Shown: positions 30,087 to 34,766 of the stretch, in pieces
Layout of the letters: each line of letters begins with the position of its first letter
Position numbering within the stretch: the stretch's first letter is position 1
DNA from: Candidatus Zipacnadum vermilionense
GTDB lineage: Bacteria > Armatimonadota > Zipacnadia > Zipacnadales > Zipacnadaceae
Assembly (NCBI GenBank): GCA_029821755.1
Contig: JALGSV010000036.1
Span: 1-34,766 of the forward strand
Length of the DNA: 34,766 nucleotides
Direction: 5' to 3'
The notes under the pieces: model-generated
What the model was told of the DNA's origin: nothing
Seen by the model: only the letters and a program-made list of their open reading frames with translations
Databases searched by the model: none
Program-made: the position numbers and the translations under genes

Positions 30087-33029
30087 CTAGAAGAAGGCCC
30101 GGAAGGTCAGGGCGAGGCTGCCCAGGGCGGCCAGGATGCGCTCCCATCCGCTCTGGACTCGTGCCGTCTGGATGATGTAGTGCGTCGGGACGATGATGAT
30201 ATCGCCCGGCTGTACCGCCTCCTTCGAGCGCACCGGTATCGTCTGCCCGTTCAAGCGGATGACGATCGTCTGCCGCAGGATCGCGTCCTTGGCCAGCCCA
30301 CCGGCCTGGTCTATCGCACGCTGGACCGTCAGGCCTCGCTCGTAGCGTATTGGTCCCTGGTTGCGCACCGCCCCGGCGACCATGACCAGGCTGGGCGTGG
30401 TGGGGATGTACACGACATCGCCGTCGTGCAGGATGATGTCCCCCTCCTTGCCCTCCGTGGCTTGTATCCGCTTCCAGTCTACCGGAATGGCCCGGGCGAA
30501 GGTGCCTGCGGCCAGCTCCCGCGGCGGGACGACTATCGTCACCGCGTTCTGGGTGCTGAAGGCCTGGGCCAGGCCCAGGGTCACCTGCTCCACCGGCGTC
30601 GGCGCAGGCGCCGGGACCGGCGTGGGCGCCGCGACAGGGGTGATACCCTCCGCGGGTACTGTCGCGCCGGGAGCGATCGGAGTCGGGGTCAGCGTAGCGG
30701 CTGCCGCCGCGGAGGAGGAGGCCGGCACCACGGGAGAAACCGGCGCCGTCGTTGCACCGACCGCCTCCGGCGGAACCACCGGCGCCGCGGGCCTGGGACT
30801 GGGTACCGCGGGAGCGGCAGCGCCGGAAATGACCGGACCACCGGCCGCGGGCCGAGTGGCAGTCTCCAGCTTCAGCTCCCGCTGCGTCTCGTCTAGGCCG
30901 CGGATCACATGCTGGTACTGTTCGCGTTGGGGGTCGATGAGCATATCGTCGACCTGGCGGTAGACGAGTATGCCCGGACCGTACGCGCTGTTCAGCAGGC
31001 CTCCGGCGCGCTGCACTAGGTCCCAGACGCTCTCGGGATGGGCGGTCGGGTGCAGCAAGGCGTAGGGGCCGGGATTCTCGATCTGGCCCAGCACCTGCAC
31101 CGCCGCCGGCGCTTGCACAAATTCGGTCGCGCCCATGACCGCTACAAAATCGTCGTCGCGCAAGGCTGGATCGGGAGTTACCTGCGGCAGACTGGCGCCT
31201 ACGGTGAACGTGACGGTCTCGGTCTCGGAATTGTCGGTGTAGCGGCCGTGGGTGATCTTGACCAGGCCGTTAGCGCCGGGTAGCACTCCACCGGCGGTGG
31301 CCAGCAGGTCGCTAACCTTCATGTTCTCGTACCGAGGATACTCGCCGGGCTTGTTGACCTGGCCGTCGATCATGACCAGCGGCGCCGCTCCCACCTCCTC
31401 CTGCGCGGCCACTAGAAGCTGGTCGCGAGGGCGCAGGGCAAGATTGTGGGCGGCCTCGCCGGCCAGGGCCTTCTCGAGATTGACGGCCAGCACCTCGCGG
31501 GTCATGTCCGGGCGTACCCGCAGCAGTTGGGCGCGGCCGACCAGGGCGCCGGGGATGAGCCCCCCGGCCTTAAGCAGCGCGTCTCGGACGGTCATGCCGG
31601 GATTGTAGTCTACCGCGCCCGGGAGCCGTACTTGTCCCTTCACTATGACCTGGATCTCTCCCTCAATCTCCGTGCGGTCGTAGATGATGACCTGGTCGCG
31701 GGTCTGCAGGGGTAGGTCGTAACCGGCCTCGCCCTGCAGGGCCAGCAGGGGGCTGATCGCCAGGTCCTCGTATTGCGCGGTCTTGGGGTTCAGGCGGCGC
31801 AAGGTGGCCCATTGCCCGTAGGCCGCCGGCGTGAGTCCCTCAGCCTGGAGCAAGAGCGCGCCGACGGTGAGGCCGGGGCGGAGCTGGTAGGTGCCCGGGC
31901 GGTAGACGGGACCGTCCAGCGTGATCGCGTTGGCCACCAAGTCGGTGACTTCCTCGGCCACCACCCGGTCGCCATCCTGCAGGAGAAAGGCCGTGGCCAC
32001 ACCGGGCTGTGCCAGGTCCACGTCTTGCGTCTGATAGTTCTGATTGCCCGCGAAACGGCGCACCTGCACCCGCGGGGCGTAGGCGCGGGGCAAGAGGCCC
32101 CCGGCCATGGCCAGCACCTGGGTCAGGCTTTGCGCGCCTTTAAGCTCATACTCGGCCGGGCGCTTCACCGCCCCGGCCACACCCACTCGCGATCCTACTA
32201 GCGGTACGAAGAGGGTGTCGCCGGGTTGCAGGGGGATGTCGGCCACGCGTTGGCCCTGGAGTAGGTAGTCATACAGGTCTACGATCTGCGGGGGCTGGTC
32301 GGCGCGAGTGAGGCGCAGGCTGCGTAGGCTGCCGGTCTCGGTGGGGCCACCGGCGGCGAAGAGGGCGGTGAAGATGGTGGCGTTGCCGGGGAGGGAGTAC
32401 TTGCCGGGCTGGGCCACCTCGCCGATAACAAAGACATCTACCGTGCGCATCTGGGCGACGTTGACCTCGAGGGTGAAATCCTGGTACAGGCGAGTGTACC
32501 GCTGCTGGAGAAGCGTGCGCGCGGCGGCGAGACTCAAGCCCTGCACCCTGATCTGCCCCGCGTTGTCCAGGGAGATGTCCCCCTCATTACTTACCGGCAC
32601 TTCTCCGCTGATTTGCAGGAGGTTGCCGGTCCACAGGCGCACGAGGAGTACGTCGGCGGGGCCCAGTACGTAGGCGGGTGAGACAGGCGCGGCCTGAGCC
32701 GGCTGGGCCTCCGTGCGGGCGCGCCTAAAGAGACTCCGGCCGAAGATGGGAAGAGTCATCGTGAAAGGATCGGGCGCCGGCGCGACGACGGGCGGAGCTT
32801 CGAGAGTGGTTTCCGGCGCGGGCGGCACGATGACGGTTACCGGGGAGGGCGGAGCGGCCGGAGCAGCGGGCGCGGCGGGGGCCACCAGAGGCGCGCCCGC
32901 GGTCGGAGGAGCGGGAGGCGCCGGGGTGGTTGTGGTCTGGCTCCAGGCCGACCCCGCCAGAAGGAGCGCGAGGAGAGCGAGAAATAGGAGGGTGTGGCGC
33001 CAGGGAGGGGCTGCCGTGAGTAGTTTCAT
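30087..33029 (-). CDS. Polysaccharide export protein with seven SLBB-type repeats (Wza-like)
   Basis: A 980-residue exported protein: signal peptide about 1-30 (LLFLALLALLLAGSAWSQ), then a proline/alanine-rich spacer to about 115. A Poly_export (Wza) domain follows at about 118-195 (YVLGPADVLLVRLW). SLBB-type repeats begin near 198, 282, 367, 459, 550, 643 and 881, most with the G-x-(V/I)-x-x-P-G core (e.g. GEVAQPGKY, GQVNKPGEY). A long alanine/proline/threonine linker (about 725-815) separates the sixth and seventh. The last 30 residues (GWERILAALGSLALTFRAFF) form an amphipathic or membrane helix, in the position of Wza's outer-membrane helix. The ATG at 33029 has GGGAG six bases upstream. 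Wza itself is ~380 residues, so this is an expanded form, probably spanning a deep periplasm and forming the export channel for the polymer built at 9650-22818. Confidence 0.9.
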   Translation of the reverse strand: MKLLTAAPPWRHTLLFLALLALLLAGSAWSQTTTTPAPPAPPTAGAPLVAPAAPAAPAAPPSPVTVIVPPAPETTLEAPPVVAPAPDPFTMTLPIFGRSLFRRARTEAQPAQAAPVSPAYVLGPADVLLVRLWTGNLLQISGEVPVSNEGDISLDNAGQIRVQGLSLAAARTLLQQRYTRLYQDFTLEVNVAQMRTVDVFVIGEVAQPGKYSLPGNATIFTALFAAGGPTETGSLRSLRLTRADQPPQIVDLYDYLLQGQRVADIPLQPGDTLFVPLVGSRVGVAGAVKRPAEYELKGAQSLTQVLAMAGGLLPRAYAPRVQVRRFAGNQNYQTQDVDLAQPGVATAFLLQDGDRVVAEEVTDLVANAITLDGPVYRPGTYQLRPGLTVGALLLQAEGLTPAAYGQWATLRRLNPKTAQYEDLAISPLLALQGEAGYDLPLQTRDQVIIYDRTEIEGEIQVIVKGQVRLPGAVDYNPGMTVRDALLKAGGLIPGALVGRAQLLRVRPDMTREVLAVNLEKALAGEAAHNLALRPRDQLLVAAQEEVGAAPLVMIDGQVNKPGEYPRYENMKVSDLLATAGGVLPGANGLVKITHGRYTDNSETETVTFTVGASLPQVTPDPALRDDDFVAVMGATEFVQAPAAVQVLGQIENPGPYALLHPTAHPESVWDLVQRAGGLLNSAYGPGILVYRQVDDMLIDPQREQYQHVIRGLDETQRELKLETATRPAAGGPVISGAAAPAVPSPRPAAPVVPPEAVGATTAPVSPVVPASSSAAAAATLTPTPIAPGATVPAEGITPVAAPTPVPAPAPTPVEQVTLGLAQAFSTQNAVTIVVPPRELAAGTFARAIPVDWKRIQATEGKEGDIILHDGDVVYIPTTPSLVMVAGAVRNQGPIRYERGLTVQRAIDQAGGLAKDAILRQTIVIRLNGQTIPVRSKEAVQPGDIIIVPTHYIIQTARVQSGWERILAALGSLALTFRAFF

Positions 33030-33079
33030 AGGGGTCTCCCACCTTTGCCGGCAAATGGAACAGGCGTGGAATCGGGATA

Positions 33080-33108
33080 ATGATAGCAGGAAAGCGCCGG
33101 AGGAACAA
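33080..33108 (-). promoter_or_regulatory. Promoter of the SLBB export gene
   Basis: On the minus strand, TTGTTC (33108-33103), 17 bases, TATCAT (33085-33080). The -10 matches five of six bases, the -35 three. It lies about 50 bases before the ATG at 33029. Confidence 0.45.
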
Positions 33109-33249
33109 CGGAGAGGCCTGGCGGAGGGGCCAGCCTCTTGACCTGCGGCGCTGGGACGGTGGCTTGCCAACACGCGGGGGCCAGCCTCCTGGGCGCGCAC
33201 AAAGCGCGCGCTCACTCGACACGGCCCCTCCGGGATATGCGATCCCTCC

Positions 33250-34305
33250 CTAGAACGACGGCGCGCGGGAGGGGAGCACGTGCTGCAGGTAGCGGTCGCA
33301 GGCGAAGCGGTCGGTCATGCCGGCTACGTAGTCGCAGACGCAGCGGGCCCGCTCCCGGCTGGTCTCCGGCGCCGCCAGGCCCAGGTCGGAGAAGTTCTCG
33401 TCCGAATCCATGTAGCTCTCGAAGAGGGTGCCGACGATGCTCTTCGCCTTGGCTGTCTCCTGGCGCATCCAGTCGGCCTGGTAGACGTTCTCCACCAGGA
33501 AGCTTTTTAGCGCGTCGGTGGCCTCCAGGACCTCCGCGCCCATCTGCAGCCGCGGGGAATCCTGGCTGTGGGCGATCAGGTCTTCCACCATCCGCCCCAC
33601 GCGGGTACTGTGCCTTTCCCCCACGACCTCCAGCACCTCCCGTGGAATCTGGTCGGGGGTGAGCAGCCCGGCGCGGAGACTGTCGTCCAGGTCGTGATTG
33701 ACGTAGGCCAGACGGTCGGCTACGCGCACCACCATCGCCTCCAGGGAGTGCGGCTGAGCAGTAGTCAGGTCGTCGGCAAGGTCGGCCATGGATTTGCTGT
33801 GACCCACAATCCCGGCGCGGGTCTCGTGGGTCAGGTTCAGTCCCCGGCCGTCGCGCTCCAGGAAGTCCACCACGCGTAGGGAGTGCTCGTGATGGGCGAA
33901 GTGGGCCTCCGGATCGTAATGGCGGTAGACCCGGTCCAGGGCGTCCTCCCCGGCGTGGCCGAAGGGGGTATGGCCGACGTCATGCCCGAGGGCAATGGCC
34001 TCGACCAGATCCTCGTTGAGGCGGAGGGCCTTAGCGACGGTGCGGGCGATCTGCGAGACCTCCAGCGTGTGGGAGAGGCGGGTGCGGAAGTGGTCCTGGG
34101 TGGTGGCGATGAAGACCTGGGTCTTGTGGGCCAGGCGGCGGAAGGCCTGGCACAGGTGGATGATCCGATCGCGATCGCGCTGGAAGGCGGTGCGGACCGG
34201 GTCGTCCTCCTCTGGCCGCGGTCGGCCCGTCGAGGCGGCGCTGAGGACGGCGCGGGGGCTCAGGTAAGCGCGCTCGTGCTCTTCGATTTGTTCGCGTACG
34301 GTCAT
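33250..34305 (-). CDS. HD-domain deoxyguanosinetriphosphate triphosphohydrolase-like protein
   Basis: A 351-residue cytoplasmic enzyme that removes triphosphate from dNTPs, producing a deoxynucleoside. The N-terminal RRLAHKTQVF and TRLSHTLEVSQIARTVA (histidine about 79) and the HD motif LGHDVGHTPFGHAGE (HD at 108-109) are diagnostic of the dGTPase family. So is the following AHHEHSLRVVDFLE. Later ADRLAYVNHDLDD supplies the last metal ligand. Its length fits the shorter type 2-like dGTPases (~330-400) rather than E. coli Dgt (505). The ATG at 34305 is chosen; the open frame upstream runs through a dispersed palindrome and is not credible. It is not functionally tied to the neighbouring export gene; it contributes to dNTP balance and, in some bacteria, phage defence. 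Confidence 0.92.
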   Translation of the reverse strand: MTVREQIEEHERAYLSPRAVLSAASTGRPRPEEDDPVRTAFQRDRDRIIHLCQAFRRLAHKTQVFIATTQDHFRTRLSHTLEVSQIARTVAKALRLNEDLVEAIALGHDVGHTPFGHAGEDALDRVYRHYDPEAHFAHHEHSLRVVDFLERDGRGLNLTHETRAGIVGHSKSMADLADDLTTAQPHSLEAMVVRVADRLAYVNHDLDDSLRAGLLTPDQIPREVLEVVGERHSTRVGRMVEDLIAHSQDSPRLQMGAEVLEATDALKSFLVENVYQADWMRQETAKAKSIVGTLFESYMDSDENFSDLGLAAPETSRERARCVCDYVAGMTDRFACDRYLQHVLPSRAPSF

Positions 34306-34317
34306 GGGCAGAGTCTC

Positions 34318-34368
34318 ACCCCCTGCCCCCTCTCTGCGCACGTTCCGTGTGGTGGGCAGGAGAGGGGG
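34318..34368. repeat. Dispersed C-rich/G-rich palindrome before the dGTPase-like gene
   Basis: CCCCCTCTC (34326-34334) and GAGAGGGGG (34360-34368) are perfect nine-base arms, with an inner GCACG-TTC-CGTGT near-stem. It lies just upstream of the minus-strand ATG at 34305, in its 5' leader. It is the inverted counterpart of 28249-28297. Confidence 0.75.
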
Positions 34369-34442
34369 ATGGGAAATCGGTTCTCGGACATGGAGCATGG
34401 GTTGGGAAGTACGCTTACTTAGTCTCGCGTGCTGGCGTGTAA

Positions 34443-34766
34443 AGCGGCGACTGCCGCCAGACCTCACCCCCTACCCCCTCTCCCTCGCTGCGCTCGGGCG
34501 AGGGGGCCGAGGCAGACCCGGCAGGCTATGCTGACGGCTCCGGGCAGACGAAGCGTTCCGGCCGCGAGGGGGCCCAGAGCACGGAGTATTGCACTGTGGG
34601 CAGTGCAGTGGCTGTCGCCGAACCTCACGCCCTACCCCCTCTCCCTCGCTGCGCTCGGGCGAGGGGACCGAAGCAGGCCCGGCAGGCTATGCTGACGGCT
34701 CCGGGCAGACGAGGCGTCCCGGCCGCGAGGGGCCCAGAGCACGGCGTCTTGCACTGTGGGCAGCGC
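34443..34766. repeat. ~160-bp tandem repeat, right window end
   Basis: Two copies, with GCTCGGGCGAGG beginning at 34492 and 34653, a period of 161. Each has the CCCTCGC / GCGAGGG hairpin (34482-34504 and 34643-34665). The two copies differ from each other at several positions. The last 114 bases are identical to bases 1-114, so the array may continue across the window ends into the copies at 1-250. Confidence 0.92.

Noticed and set aside
29112-30896. 594-codon plus-strand open frame
   Set aside because: Its right half is antisense to the well-supported SLBB export gene, and its left half is proline/serine/arginine-rich sequence typical of noncoding GC-rich DNA.
1-34766. tRNA, rRNA, insertion sequence or prophage
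   Set aside because: Reading both strands by eye I found no T-loop-like tRNA ends, rRNA landmarks, transposase or phage structural genes. A tRNAscan or Rfam search could still reveal something small.

Overview
This window is GC-rich bacterial DNA holding 20 recognisable or probable protein genes, with no rRNA, tRNA, transposase, phage or CRISPR features that I can see. No phylogenetic marker gene is present. A Wza/SLBB-type export protein with a signal peptide and a probable secreted or lipid-anchored glycosidase suggest a diderm envelope. The frequent TTG/GTG starts, scarce Shine-Dalgarno sites and many short GC-rich dispersed palindromes recall poorly cultured phyla such as Armatimonadota or Chloroflexota. 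That assignment is inference and weak.

Layout. The two window ends carry copies of a ~160-bp tandem repeat, and bases 1-114 are identical to 34653-34766, so the sequence is either circularly closed or bounded by a repeat. Next come a Wzx-like flippase (325-1893, -), a small helical hypothetical (2077-2442, -) and a LuxR-type regulator with a degenerate receiver (2643-3323, -). Divergent from the regulator is a PEP carboxykinase-family gene (3861-5642, +) ending in a textbook terminator. A secreted copper-amine-oxidase-N-like protein (5810-6217, -) is divergent from a two-gene partition-like operon, ParA plus a ribbon-helix-helix candidate (6379-7600, +), which has a strong promoter with an overlapping inverted repeat. 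A PfkB sugar kinase (8034-9017, -) is followed by an AT-richer regulatory region with five spaced direct repeats (9117-9235).

From 9650 to 22818 runs a plus-strand exopolysaccharide block: Wzz-like co-polymerase, alkaline-phosphatase-superfamily enzyme, Wzy/WaaL-like polymerase (start overlaps the preceding stop), a putative glycoside hydrolase, two GT4 glycosyltransferases and a fused L-fucokinase/GDP-fucose pyrophosphorylase. With the flippase and a seven-SLBB export protein (30087-33029, -) this makes a nearly complete Wzx/Wzy pathway, probably building a fucose-containing polymer. No initiating polyprenyl-phosphate sugar transferase is present in the window.

The remaining genes are a UroD-family protein behind a truncated Phd-like antitoxin ORF (22946-24066), and a signalling operon of a NuoG-like 2Fe-2S protein lacking one cysteine ligand, a Cache-HAMP histidine kinase and a REC-PAS-histidine kinase (24291-28072). 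The signalling operon is preceded by a promoter and an attenuator-like hairpin. A frameshifted beta-rich hypothetical (28299-29104), ~980 bp of noncoding DNA and an HD-type dNTP triphosphohydrolase (33250-34305, -) complete the window.
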